Below are positions 35,822 to 44,786 of a stretch of 64,000 nt of DNA, piece after piece. This stretch comes from Rhodospirillaceae bacterium (GTDB taxonomy: Bacteria; Pseudomonadota; Alphaproteobacteria; Rhodospirillales; Rhodospirillaceae): NCBI GenBank assembly GCA_019694335.1, contig JAIBCD010000001.1, positions 62,001 through 126,000 on the forward strand, in the 5' to 3' direction. The notes under the pieces are model-generated. The model had not been told where the DNA came from. It did no database searches and saw only the letters and a list, made by a program, of their open reading frames with translations. Numbering within the stretch: position 1 is the first letter of the stretch; the number at the start of each line of letters is the position of its first letter. The translations under genes and the position numbers were made by a program.

Positions 35822-36876
35822 GGCTTCGCGGCGTAAGGCCCGACAGTCATTTTCGGCTGGGTATTGGCGAGCGGTCCGAGGTCGGCCGCGGCACCCTTGG
35901 CGATCGCCAGGAGTTCGCTGCCGCCCTGGAAACAGGTGAAGTCGGGGCGATCGCGCCAGGCCAGCGGTCCGCACAGGCGCTTGCCCGCGCCCAGCGCCGC
36001 GTCGTGCACCACGTTGATCAGCCGCTCGTAGTCGGGCGAGCCCATGGCGTAGCCCGAGAAATTTCCGAGGTCGCCGGACGCGGCGAAAATCGCGGTCACG
36101 CCCGGCACCTTGGCGATCTCGGCCGCGTTCTTGGCCCCTTCGATGGTCTCGATCATCAGGATCAGCACCAGGTTGTCGTTGTAGGTCGCGCGGTAGCCGC
36201 CGGGTACGCCGCCCCACACGGCAGGGTCGAAGGCCTGGCCGCCGCCCTGGCTGCGTTTGCCCAAAGGTGGAAAGTACGCCCAGTTGCGCGCTTCGATGGC
36301 TTCCGCGACCGTGTCCACCGTCGGCACCACGATCACCATGGCGCCCGCGTCGGCCGCATGCTGGATCTCGCGCTCGTCGGTATAGGCGACGCGCACGCCC
36401 GGCACCGCCTTGGCGTGGGGGCAGGTGCGCCACATGCGCGCGAGCGCATCCCAGTCGCGGGCGGCGTGCTGCATCTCGGTCCAGATGAAGTCATACCCGG
36501 CATCGGCCATGGCGCAGTAGACGGTGGGGTCGGTGGACGTGAACAGCGTCCCGCCGGTCACCTTGCCGCCCTGAATCATTTTGAGTCGCACCGGATTCCA
36601 GATCCTGGGTTCGCCCTGCACCACGTCGCGCGGGCCGTATTTCCAGGTGGAGGGGTCGATGGGGCCTGTGTTCACGGCGCCCACGGGCGCTTTCTTGAGC
36701 GCGCCGCTGTCCTTGCCGGCCGGAGCGGCAAGGGGGAACGGAGTTGTGCCCGCTTGCGCATTATTCGCATATGGATCTACGCCCGATGTGGCGGGCGCGG
36801 GCGTGTCTTGGGCATAAGTATAGGTGGTGAGACCTATTGCCAGCGTGGCCGCGATGACGGCTGTGATGCCTTTCAT
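35818..36876 (-). CDS. Secreted HpcH/HpaI aldolase/citrate lyase family protein
   Basis: 352 residues from the ATG at 36876 with a GGGAGGG site before it; a longer in-frame frame to 37002 lacks support. Unusually for this family there is a signal peptide (GITAVIAATLAIGLTTYTYA-Q) and a ~70-residue linker rich in Ala/Pro/Gly. The barrel shows FIWTEMQHAARDWDAL, PGVRVAYTD, GAMVIVVPTVDTV, MIETIEGAKN and GSPDY, matching substrate- and metal-binding blocks of HpcH/HpaI enzymes, which cleave 2-keto-3-deoxy acids. Periplasmic location makes an ordinary catabolic role doubtful. Confidence 0.85.
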   Translation of the reverse strand: MKGITAVIAATLAIGLTTYTYAQDTPAPATSGVDPYANNAQAGTTPFPLAAPAGKDSGALKKAPVGAVNTGPIDPSTWKYGPRDVVQGEPRIWNPVRLKMIQGGKVTGGTLFTSTDPTVYCAMADAGYDFIWTEMQHAARDWDALARMWRTCPHAKAVPGVRVAYTDEREIQHAADAGAMVIVVPTVDTVAEAIEARNWAYFPPLGKRSQGGGQAFDPAVWGGVPGGYRATYNDNLVLILMIETIEGAKNAAEIAKVPGVTAIFAASGDLGNFSGYAMGSPDYERLINVVHDAALGAGKRLCGPLAWRDRPDFTCFQGGSELLAIAKGAAADLGPLANTQPKMTVGPYAAKP

Positions 36877-37136
36877 GGAACCCTCCCCGGTTGCAGTGGG
36901 AGTATAGCGGGTGGCCATTGCCCGCAGCGTAAAAGGGTGGCGGTGGCGGCGGTACGAGCGCCAGGCTTGTTTGCGGTGCGGGCTTTTCCCGCGGCGCAAC
37001 ACACAATCCCTAGCGGTTCAGTCCTCGCGACTTGGCCGCGATGCATTCATGCCACGCATGGCGGCATTCTGCGCAGATGCGACCATCCCGCGAACATTTT
37101 TCTATTTCCTTTCGAAAATTCTCTTAGTATCCACTC
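36877..37136 (+). promoter_or_regulatory. Divergent intergenic region upstream of TonB receptor 3
   Basis: Spacer between the minus-strand aldolase-like gene and the receptor leader. It becomes AT-rich at 37095-37130 (TTTTTCTATTTCC then CTTAGTATCC), where the receptor promoter probably lies. The last part resembles CATTATTATCC before the related leader at 41.5 kb. No gene found here. Confidence 0.35.
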
Positions 37137-37210
37137 GCTGCGCCGGGATACCGGCAGCGGTGTCCGTAAGGACATGCGGGTCGTCGAGGCCCAGGGGATG
37201 GGCCTTTTTT
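37137..37210 (+). promoter_or_regulatory. Three-hairpin leader ending in a terminator, before TonB receptor 3
   Basis: P1: GCTG/CAGC with inner CCGG/CCGG (37137-37158). P2: TGTCC-GTAA-GGACA (37161-37174). P3: AGGCCCA-GGGGA-TGGGCCT followed by TTTTT (37187-37210), a good intrinsic terminator 59 bases upstream of the receptor ATG. The same order, with an identical P2 stem, occurs at 41486-41557 before the paralogous receptor. A terminator inside a 5' leader implies conditional transcription; the sensor is unknown and I do not recognise an Rfam family. Confidence 0.6.
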
Positions 37211-37269
37211 CGTGTTTATACGCGGCTGCGGGAGCGCCCGACGGCTGCCTGAAGGGGGAGAATCAGAAC

Positions 37270-40176
37270 ATGTCCTTTATCGGCAATGCTATCCGTCTGT
37301 CCGCGCGCCGCTCGGCGCGAGCTCTGGCGCTGTCGTCCGTGAGCGGCTTGGCCCTGGCGGTCAGCCTCGTTCCGGCCCATGCGCAAACCGCCGCGCCGCA
37401 GGCCGCCCAAGAACCGGCCTTGGAAGAAGTTGTCATCACCGGCTCGCGCATCGTGCGCGACGGTTACGAAGCCCCGACCCCGGTGACGGTCGTTGGCTCG
37501 GAACAGCTCGAAAGCGCCGCCAAGCCCAACGTGTTCGATGCCATTTCGTACCTTCCGGCGTTCTCGGGGAACGTCAACCTGAACACCAGCAACTCCAACA
37601 TCTCCACGGGCACCGGCGGTGCGAGCACGCTCAACCTGCGTGGCCTCGGCGTCAACCGCACTCTGGTGCTGCTCGATGGCCGGCGCTTCCCGAACATCTT
37701 CGTCTCCGGCGGCACCGACGCGAAGCTCTTCCCCGATCTTTTGATCTCTCGTGTCGACGTGGTGACCGGCGGTGCGTCCGCGGTCTACGGTTCTGACGCG
37801 GTCTCGGGTGTCGTCAACTTCGTTCTCGACAACGAATTCACCGGCGTGAAGGGCAACGTCATGGGCGGGGTGACCGGCCGTGGCGACCATCGCCAGTATA
37901 AAGTCGCGGCAGCGGCCGGAACGCCGTTCGCGGCCGGGCGCGGCCACTTCCTTCTCAGTGCCGACTACGGTTATCAGGCCGATATGAACGGCAATACGCG
38001 CGCTTGGAACCAGGCGGGCTACATGCAGGTCGCCAATCCCGCCTATGGCACCGGCGCGGGCCAGAGCCTGACGAATCCGCAGACCTTGCTGCGGTTCCAG
38101 TCTGGGTTGTGGGCGGCGAGCCCCGGCGGCGTGATCTTTAGCGGCCCGCTGAAGGGCATCACGTTCGGCGCCGGCGGCGTGCCGTACAACTTCAATTTCG
38201 GCTCCATTACCACCAGCTCGTTCACCGTTGGCGGCGATTGGGATAAGGCCACCGAACAGGGCGCCAACAGCCTGTCGGCCGGCATCGTCGACAAGCACCT
38301 TTTTAGCCACGCCAGCTACGACCTGAACGATAACGTCACGATCTACGCCGACTACAACTACGGCACCGTGAACAATACCAACAGCGTTGCCTGGACCTAC
38401 TATCTCGGCAGCAACATCAACGTGAAGCTGGACAACCCGTATCTGCCGCAGTCGGTGGTGGCGCAGGCGCAGGCCTTGAAGCTCACGGGGCTGGCTTTCG
38501 GCAAGGCGCTGCATGACGTCCCGGAGTATGCGTCGTGGAATCAGCGCAACAGTTTCGTCTACGTCGTCGGCGGCAAGGGCAATTTCGAAGCCTTCGACAC
38601 CAAGTGGAAGTTCGATGCTTACCTCCAAAAGGGACTGATCAAGCTCGACCTCAATTCTCCGATTCAGGTGTCGCCGCCCCGGTTTGCGCTGGCGATCGAC
38701 GCGGTTCGCGCGCCCAACGGCACGATCGTCTGCCGCTCGACCCTCACCAATCCGACCAACGGCTGCGTGCCGTACAATCTGATCGGCACGGACAGAAACA
38801 GCGACGCCGCGATCAACTACATCACGGCGCTTCCCAACCACCCGCACAACAGCCAGCGCCAAGGTCTGACCTCGGCGGCGGCCAACGTCTCCGGTGAGCC
38901 GTTCTCGGATTGGGCCGGTCCGATCTCGCTGGCGGCGGCCATCGAGTGGCGCAAGGAGACCATTGACGGCAAGGCAGACCCCATCGCCACGGCCAAGGAG
39001 TGGTACTCGACCAACTACATTTCCTGGCCGCATGTCGAGCAAAGCGTCGTCGAAGGCAACCTGGAAACCGTCATCCCGCTGGCGAAGGATACGGTGTGGG
39101 CAAAGTCGCTCGACTTCAATGGCGCCGTGCGTTTGACCGACTATTCGGTGTCGGGCTCGGTGGTGACCTGGAAGGCCGGGTTGACCTATAACCCGATCGA
39201 CGACATCAGGATCCGCTTCACCCAGTCGCGCGACATCCGGGCGCCGAACCTCAACGATCTGTTCGCGCCGGGCCAGCAAGGGCACGGGGCGATCGCCGAC
39301 CCGTTCAAGAATAACCAGACCTTCGAGTTCGGAAGCATTCAGGGCGGCAATACCTCGCTGAAGCCCGAAAAGGCCGACACGTCCGGGGTCGGGATCGTCG
39401 TGCAGCCGCAATTCTTCCCCGGCTTCAGCGCGTCGGTGGACTACTACAGCATCAAGTTGAACGGTGCGGTCACGAACCCGAACACGTCGTTCATCCTGCA
39501 GCAGTGCTATGCGGGCGTGCAGATTTATTGCCCGTTGATCAATCGTGACGCCGCCGGCGTTCTCCAGACCATCAACGTGTTCCCCGTGAACTCCAATACC
39601 CTGTGGGCGCGCGGGATGGACGTCGAGGCCAGCTATCGCACCTCGCTGTCCAACATCAGTGAATCGTTGAACGGTGATTTGACCCTGCGGCTCGTGGCGA
39701 CGCACGTTATCCGGCTGAAGACGCTGGGTCTGACCCTGAGCGATTCAACGGGTACGATCGGTGGCGGCGGCGCCTTGGGACGTCCGGCCCCCAACTGGAA
39801 CGGACATTTCACCGTCAGCTACAGCAACGACCCGATCCGGATGAACTGGAATCTCCACTACGTCAGCAGCGGAAAGATGTTCGCGGACTCGATCGTCTGC
39901 GCGGCGGGTTCGTGCCCGACGACCGTTCCCGCCGGTCTGACGACCTATGACTCGGGGTATGTGCCCAAGTACTACCTGAACGACTTCTCGATCGCTTACG
40001 CTCTGTTCAGGGACGGCGCCCGCAGCGCCGAAGTCTATCTGAACGTCGACAACGTGTTCGATCGCGACCCGCCGCCGGTGGCCGTGTCCGGGGTTGCCTA
40101 CTCGCCGATGACTGAACCCGGGATCTACGACGTTTACGGCCGCTCGTTCCGCCTGGGCGTTCGCTTCAGGATGTAA
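37270..40176 (+). CDS. TonB-dependent outer membrane receptor
   Basis: 968 residues from ATG 37270, preceded by GGGGGAG; the frame is open far upstream (to 35056) but that only reflects GC-rich sequence. The signal peptide ends at AHA-QT (residue 38). The TonB box EEVVITGSR is at 52-60, followed by RDGYEAPTPVTVVG. Plug motifs LNLRGLGVNRTLVLLDGRR and RVDVVTGGASAVYGSDA are intact, and the barrel carries CRSTLTNPTNGCVPYN and SRDIRAPN. It is closest to the receptor at 41607, with which it shares a structured leader, and less close to those at 2288 and 5592. Ends in RFRM. Substrate unknown. Confidence 0.93.
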   Translation: MSFIGNAIRLSARRSARALALSSVSGLALAVSLVPAHAQTAAPQAAQEPALEEVVITGSRIVRDGYEAPTPVTVVGSEQLESAAKPNVFDAISYLPAFSGNVNLNTSNSNISTGTGGASTLNLRGLGVNRTLVLLDGRRFPNIFVSGGTDAKLFPDLLISRVDVVTGGASAVYGSDAVSGVVNFVLDNEFTGVKGNVMGGVTGRGDHRQYKVAAAAGTPFAAGRGHFLLSADYGYQADMNGNTRAWNQAGYMQVANPAYGTGAGQSLTNPQTLLRFQSGLWAASPGGVIFSGPLKGITFGAGGVPYNFNFGSITTSSFTVGGDWDKATEQGANSLSAGIVDKHLFSHASYDLNDNVTIYADYNYGTVNNTNSVAWTYYLGSNINVKLDNPYLPQSVVAQAQALKLTGLAFGKALHDVPEYASWNQRNSFVYVVGGKGNFEAFDTKWKFDAYLQKGLIKLDLNSPIQVSPPRFALAIDAVRAPNGTIVCRSTLTNPTNGCVPYNLIGTDRNSDAAINYITALPNHPHNSQRQGLTSAAANVSGEPFSDWAGPISLAAAIEWRKETIDGKADPIATAKEWYSTNYISWPHVEQSVVEGNLETVIPLAKDTVWAKSLDFNGAVRLTDYSVSGSVVTWKAGLTYNPIDDIRIRFTQSRDIRAPNLNDLFAPGQQGHGAIADPFKNNQTFEFGSIQGGNTSLKPEKADTSGVGIVVQPQFFPGFSASVDYYSIKLNGAVTNPNTSFILQQCYAGVQIYCPLINRDAAGVLQTINVFPVNSNTLWARGMDVEASYRTSLSNISESLNGDLTLRLVATHVIRLKTLGLTLSDSTGTIGGGGALGRPAPNWNGHFTVSYSNDPIRMNWNLHYVSSGKMFADSIVCAAGSCPTTVPAGLTTYDSGYVPKYYLNDFSIAYALFRDGARSAEVYLNVDNVFDRDPPPVAVSGVAYSPMTEPGIYDVYGRSFRLGVRFRM

Positions 40177-40184
40177 GCTACAGC

Positions 40185-40232
40185 CCGAGACCGGAGCGCG
40201 CCTTGAGTGCGCCTCCGGTCTCGGCTATTTTT
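40185..40232 (+). terminator. Rho-independent terminator after TonB receptor 3
   Basis: CCGAGACCGGAG (40185-40196) pairs perfectly with CTCCGGTCTCGG (40213-40224), with a further GCGC/GCGC inside, followed by CTATTTTTC. Confidence 0.88.
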
Positions 40233-40292
40233 CAAAAACCGGCTCGACCGGATCGGCGCTCAAGAGAACGGTGAAGGGGCGCGTTAGTCTCC

Positions 40293-41270
40293 ATGCCTGA
40301 TGTGACCTTCGCTCACGTGCCAGGCATGAAGACGGCTTCCCCTGTCAGGGAACGCCACGCCGCAGAGTTGAGCGAGGAAACGTTCCTCTCCGAATATGTC
40401 GCGAACAGCTGCCCGGTCGTGATCCGGGGGGCGGTGATGCATTGGCCGGCGCGAACGAAATGGCGCGACAAGGACTACCTGAAAAGGCAATCCGGGCGTC
40501 ACCGGGTGTTTGCCTATCCTCACGAATATCTTGATGCCAAGGCCACGAATGAGGCCGGCAAGCGCGAGCTGAGCTTCGCGGAGGCCATCGACTTCCTGCA
40601 TGCGCCGGAGACAGCCAGCGGTTTTGTCGGCACGGCGATGCCCATCGAACTTTTGCCGGACGTCGGTGATTTCGGGTTTTTATCCGCGCCGGTGGAGCCG
40701 GCGTTTTTCTATCACGACATCCGCTACTTCCTGTTCCGCAACGCCGGAACCACTTGGCACTATCATCCCTTTGACGAAACCCTGATGTGCCAGTTGATCG
40801 GCCGCAAGCGCGTCGGATTCGTGCACACGCTGAGTCCGCGCCCCTACGCGATCCGCAACATTTTCGTCAGCGGCGCCTACTACACCGATCCGGGGGCGTT
40901 CGATCAGTTCGACAATGCCGGCCATGCCTGGTTCGAGACGACCTTGGAGGAAGGAGACGCGCTCTATATTCCGCCGTTGTGGTGGCACGGCGTGGTGGCG
41001 CTGACTCCCGATTTTGGCGTGACCGCGCCGGTGACCTGGCGTTCGCCCTTGCCGGTGATAGCGGATAGCATCCGCAAACTGGCCGCATGGGGCGGAGGGA
41101 TCGAGGGGACGATGCCGCTGTCCGGCGCGCAGGCGCTGCGTGACGTCGCCGGCGGGTTGGGCCTCGGCGAGGAACTCCTGAGCGCCGCGCGGCAGGGAAA
41201 ACTTCAAGTTCAGCAGGCGGATCCCCCGAACCTGCGCACATTGTGGCGGAGCCGCCCTCCGGCGGCCTGA
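40293..41270 (+). CDS. Cupin-like JmjC-domain protein
   Basis: 325 residues, cytoplasmic. The N-terminal half has CPVVIRGAVMHWPA, the usual entry into the cupin_8/JmjC fold. Likely Fe(II) ligands are H158 and D161 (WHYHPFDE) and H232 (IPPLWWHGV), with FFYHDIRYFLF before them. Such proteins are 2-oxoglutarate-dependent oxygenase relatives; members of this cupin-like group are often encoded beside TonB receptors in Caulobacter, sphingomonads and xanthomonads, though their substrate is not known. Here it lies between two paralogous receptors, after the terminator of the first and before the leader of the second. Confidence 0.85.
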   Translation: MPDVTFAHVPGMKTASPVRERHAAELSEETFLSEYVANSCPVVIRGAVMHWPARTKWRDKDYLKRQSGRHRVFAYPHEYLDAKATNEAGKRELSFAEAIDFLHAPETASGFVGTAMPIELLPDVGDFGFLSAPVEPAFFYHDIRYFLFRNAGTTWHYHPFDETLMCQLIGRKRVGFVHTLSPRPYAIRNIFVSGAYYTDPGAFDQFDNAGHAWFETTLEEGDALYIPPLWWHGVVALTPDFGVTAPVTWRSPLPVIADSIRKLAAWGGGIEGTMPLSGAQALRDVAGGLGLGEELLSAARQGKLQVQQADPPNLRTLWRSRPPAA

Positions 41271-41437
41271 TCGTCCGCGGCATGCGTCTCGTAACCTAAG
41301 GCCGAGGCATTTTGAGGCAGGACGTGGGGGGCAATTGTCATCAACCCGGCCCGTCCCGCGCGGTCCACGATGTGACCTAAATACATCAGGAATGGAAAAA
41401 GGGGGCTGTCTTGGGCAGTTTTACTCACGATGTGTTG

Positions 41438-41464
41438 TTGAAAAATGCGCGAGCGCGCTAAAAG
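41438..41464 (+). promoter_or_regulatory. Candidate Caulobacter-type promoter for TonB receptor 4
   Basis: TTGAAA (41438-41443), 13-base spacer, GCTAAAAG (41457-41464), close to the Caulobacter housekeeping consensus TTGaCg-N10-14-GCTANAWC. A start near 41471 places all three leader hairpins in the transcript. The rest of the gap 41271-41437 shows no gene. Confidence 0.45.
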
Positions 41465-41485
41465 TTTTTCCATTATTATCCCGCG

Positions 41486-41557
41486 CCGCCCACTACTAGG
41501 GGTGGTGTCCGGGAGGACATCAATAGTTAAAGATGGCCCTACAAAAGGGCTTTTGTA
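41486..41557 (+). promoter_or_regulatory. Three-hairpin leader with terminator, before TonB receptor 4
   Basis: P1: CCGCCC/GGGTGG with loop ACTACTA (41486-41505). P2: TGTCC-GGGA-GGACA (41506-41519). P3: GCCCT-ACAAA-AGGGC then TTTTGT (41536-41556). P3 overlaps a perfect rival hairpin TACAAAA-GGGC-TTTTGTA (41540-41557), so terminator and anti-terminator forms are mutually exclusive. The arrangement matches 37137-37210. The receptor ATG is 50 bases downstream. Confidence 0.6.
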
Positions 41558-41606
41558 TTGTTCATGCCCGCGGGAAATATCCGGCGGCCTTGGGGAGACT
41601 CAAAAC

Positions 41607-44486
41607 ATGTCGTTTGTTGCTAAAGCCACACGCGTATCCGCGAAGATGCTGGCGCTGTCGTCGGCGAGCGGCCTGGCCATGGTGGCCGGCCTCGTCCAAG
41701 CCCAGGCGCAGACCGCGGCACCGCAGACCGCTCAGGCTCCGGTCGTGGAAGAAGTGATCGTCACCGGTTCGCGCATCATTCGCGACGGCTACGAGGCGCC
41801 GACGCCGGTGACCGTGGTCGGCCCCGAGCAGATCGAAGCCGCGGCGAAGCCGAACGTGTTCGACGCCATCGCGACCATGCCGGCGTTCGCGGGCAACACC
41901 AACATCACGTCGTCCAACGTCAACATCACCGTCGGCACCGGCGGTCAGAGCACGCTCAACCTGCGCCGCATGGGCCCCAACCGCACCCTGGTGCTGCTGG
42001 ACGGCCGTCGCTTCCCTGACACCTTCGCCACCGGCGGTACGGATGCGAAGCTGTTCCCCGACCTGCTGGTCAGCCGCGTCGACGTGGTGACCGGCGGCGC
42101 CTCCGCCGTTTACGGCTCGGACGCGGTCGCGGGCGTGGTCAACTTCATCCTCGACACCGACTTCGTCGGCCTGAAGGGCAACGTCATGACCGGCGTCACC
42201 GGCCGTGGCGATCACCGTCAGTATAAGGTCGGCGTGGCAGGCGGCTCCACCTTCGCCGGCGGCCGCGGGCACTTCGTGATCGCCGCCGACTACGGTTACC
42301 AGCAGGACATGGATGGCAATGCGCGCGACTGGAACCAGCAGGGCTTCTTCTACTTTTCCAATCCCGCCTACGGCAGCGGCGCCGGCCAGAGCCTGACCAA
42401 CCCGCAGCTGATCATTCGCAAGAACGTCGGCCTGTGGTCGTCCAATGCCGGCGGCGTCATCGCCAGCGGCCCGCTGAAGGGCATCGCCTTCGGGCCCGGC
42501 GGCACGCCGTACAACTATAACTTCGGCGATTTGACGAGCGGTTCGTACAACATCGGCGGCGGCTGGCGGCAGGCCACCATGCAGGGCGAGAACAGCCTGT
42601 CGGCCGGCGTGATCGACAAGCACCTGTTCACCAACGTGAGCTACGAGATCACCGACGACATCAAGGTGTTCGCCCAGTACAACTACGGCATCGTCAGCTC
42701 CACCAACAAAGTCGCCAACACCTACTATCTCGGCAATTTCGTCATCAAGACCGACAACCCGTTCATCCCGGCCTCGGTGGCGGCGCAAGCCACTGCGTTG
42801 AAGCTGACCTCGTTCTCGATCGGCAAGCAGCTCGCCGACATCGGCGAGTTCGCGGGCGCGAACAACCGCAACAGCTACGTCTACACGGTGGGCGCCAACG
42901 GCGGCTTCGAGGCCCTCGACACCCGCTGGAAGTGGGATTTCTACGTGCAGCGCGGGCTGATGAAGCTCGACAACAACTCTCCGTATCAGTCGCAGCTCCA
43001 ACTCGTCCTCAACGCCGCCGACGCCGTGCGGGCCCCGAACGGCTCGATCGTCTGCCGCATTGCCCTCACCACCGCGAATACCGGTTGCGTGCCGTATAAT
43101 ATGTTCGGCACGGACAGCAATTCGCAGGCCGCGAAGGATTACATCACGGGCGCCTATCTCGGCCAGCATCCGCACAACAGCCAGCAGTACGGCGAGACCT
43201 CGACGGCGTTCAACATCTCCGGCGAGCCGTTCTCGTCGTGGGCCGGTCCGGTGTCCGTGGCGGCCGGCGCCGAATGGCGCAGGAAGTCCATCGTCGGCAA
43301 CGCAGACCCGGTCGGCTTCGCGAAGGGGTACTTCTCGACCAACTACACCACCTGGCCTTATGCGGCGTTCAGTGCCGCCGAAGGCAGCCTCGAGACCGTG
43401 GTGCCGCTGGCGAAGGATACGGCGTGGGCGAAGTCCCTGGACTTCAATGGCGCCGTGCGTCTGACCGATTACAACATCTCGGGCACCGTCGTGACCTGGA
43501 AGGCGGGTGCGACCTATAACCCGATCGACGACCTGCGCTTCCGTGTCACCCAGTCGCGTGACATCCGCGCGCCGAACCTGAATGACCTGTTCGCGCCGGG
43601 CGTGCTCGGGCACGGCAGCATCACCGACCCGTTCAAGGGCAACATCACGGCGCCCTACAACAGCGCCTCTCTGGGCAACACCGCGCTGGTGCCCGAAAAG
43701 GCCGACACCACCGGGCTCGGTGTGGTGTATCAGCCGGGCTGGTTCCCGGGCTTCAGCACGTCGTTCGACTACTACGACATCCGCCTGAAGGGCGCGATTT
43801 CGTCGCCGAACGCGACCACCATCATGACCCAGTGTTATGCCGGCGTTGCGCTGTACTGCCCCTACATCATCCGCGATGCGTCGGGGACTCTTCTCGAGAT
43901 CGACACCAAGCCGGTCAACGCCGCCACCCTGTGGGTGCGTGGATTCGACATCGAGGCCAGCTACCGCACGTCGCTCTCCGCCATCAACGAGTCCTGGGAC
44001 GGCACGCTTGCTGTCCGCCTCGTGGCGACGCGCAACCTGGCCTACAAACAGCTCGACCAGGCTCTGAGCATCTCGACGGGCTCCATCAACGACAACGCGC
44101 CGCCGTGGAACGGTTCGTTGAACATCACCTACAGCAACGATCCGATCCGCGTGACCTTCAACGAGCAGTACATCAGCGGCGGCAAGATGTACCGCGATAT
44201 GATCGAGTGCGCCGCCGGCAGCTGCCCGACCCCGGTTCCCGCCGGCGTGCAGACGATCGAGAAGAATCACGTCGACGCCTACTACAAGACCGATATGTCG
44301 ATCGGCTATTCGCTCTATAAGGAAGGTACGAGCAACGCCGAGCTCTACTTCAACATCGACAACCTGTTCGATCGCGATCCGCCGGCGATCGCCCAGACCG
44401 GGAATGCCTATGGCCCGCAGACGAACGCCGCGCTGTTCGACGTCTACGGCCGCTCGTTCCGCATGGGCGTGCGCTTCAGGATGTAG
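41607..44486 (+). CDS. TonB-dependent outer membrane receptor
   Basis: 959 residues from ATG 41607, after TTGGGGAGA; the upstream in-frame start at 41445 would translate through the leader hairpins and is rejected. The signal peptide ends at AQA-QT (residue 35); the TonB box EEVIVTGSR is at 48-56, then RDGYEAPTPVTVVG. Plug motifs LNLRRMGPNRTLVLLDGRR and RVDVVTGGASAVYGSDA, barrel blocks CRIALTTANTGCVPYN and SRDIRAPN, and the cysteine pair CYAGVALYC are as in the paralogues. Ends in RFRM. It closely follows the cupin-like gene; the substrate is unknown. Confidence 0.93.
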   Translation: MSFVAKATRVSAKMLALSSASGLAMVAGLVQAQAQTAAPQTAQAPVVEEVIVTGSRIIRDGYEAPTPVTVVGPEQIEAAAKPNVFDAIATMPAFAGNTNITSSNVNITVGTGGQSTLNLRRMGPNRTLVLLDGRRFPDTFATGGTDAKLFPDLLVSRVDVVTGGASAVYGSDAVAGVVNFILDTDFVGLKGNVMTGVTGRGDHRQYKVGVAGGSTFAGGRGHFVIAADYGYQQDMDGNARDWNQQGFFYFSNPAYGSGAGQSLTNPQLIIRKNVGLWSSNAGGVIASGPLKGIAFGPGGTPYNYNFGDLTSGSYNIGGGWRQATMQGENSLSAGVIDKHLFTNVSYEITDDIKVFAQYNYGIVSSTNKVANTYYLGNFVIKTDNPFIPASVAAQATALKLTSFSIGKQLADIGEFAGANNRNSYVYTVGANGGFEALDTRWKWDFYVQRGLMKLDNNSPYQSQLQLVLNAADAVRAPNGSIVCRIALTTANTGCVPYNMFGTDSNSQAAKDYITGAYLGQHPHNSQQYGETSTAFNISGEPFSSWAGPVSVAAGAEWRRKSIVGNADPVGFAKGYFSTNYTTWPYAAFSAAEGSLETVVPLAKDTAWAKSLDFNGAVRLTDYNISGTVVTWKAGATYNPIDDLRFRVTQSRDIRAPNLNDLFAPGVLGHGSITDPFKGNITAPYNSASLGNTALVPEKADTTGLGVVYQPGWFPGFSTSFDYYDIRLKGAISSPNATTIMTQCYAGVALYCPYIIRDASGTLLEIDTKPVNAATLWVRGFDIEASYRTSLSAINESWDGTLAVRLVATRNLAYKQLDQALSISTGSINDNAPPWNGSLNITYSNDPIRVTFNEQYISGGKMYRDMIECAAGSCPTPVPAGVQTIEKNHVDAYYKTDMSIGYSLYKEGTSNAELYFNIDNLFDRDPPAIAQTGNAYGPQTNAALFDVYGRSFRMGVRFRM

Positions 44487-44510
44487 GATTAACGTTCGCC
44501 ACGGCTAAAA

Positions 44511-44552
44511 ACGGGGCGGCCCTTCGTGGGGCTGCCCCGTTCCTCTTTTGGG
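44511..44552 (+). terminator. Rho-independent terminator after TonB receptor 4
   Basis: AACGGGGCGGCCC pairs with GGGCTGCCCCGTT (13 bp with one G-U) around a short loop, followed by CCTCTTTTGG. Confidence 0.8.
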
Positions 44553-44635
44553 AAGAGGAGGGGTGGAGAGCGTTACGTGAAATGCAAGTTTGGATAGATA
44601 ATTGTAATTTTATGTGTCTGCGGCCACTCAAAGTG

Positions 44636-44663
44636 TTGTGAACGGTAGACTCTGACCTATATT
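44636..44663 (+). promoter_or_regulatory. Candidate promoter of the DUF1592-DUF1552 operon
   Basis: TTGTGA (44636-44641), 16-base spacer, TATATT (44658-44663), in an AT-rich patch of the 300-base gap before the operon. A CCGCCGC/GCGGCGG stem (44718-44724 with 44753-44759) lies in the predicted leader, just before the AGGAGG site. Confidence 0.35.
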
Positions 44664-44786
44664 GATAAAACAAAAATAATGCGGGTAGAGAAAGTTTTGG
44701 TTTTGTAGCTATTATGGCCGCCGCAAATCGCTGCCCCTTCTACCTGCTGTGGGCGGCGGTCCGGTGAGGTGAGGAGGACGTCCCTG

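Noticed and set aside
35056..40176. A 1706-codon open frame joining the TPM region to TonB receptor 3
   Set aside because: It runs out of frame through the TPM genes and against the aldolase-like gene and crosses the leader terminator. The receptor signal peptide and ribosome-binding site fix the true start at 37270.
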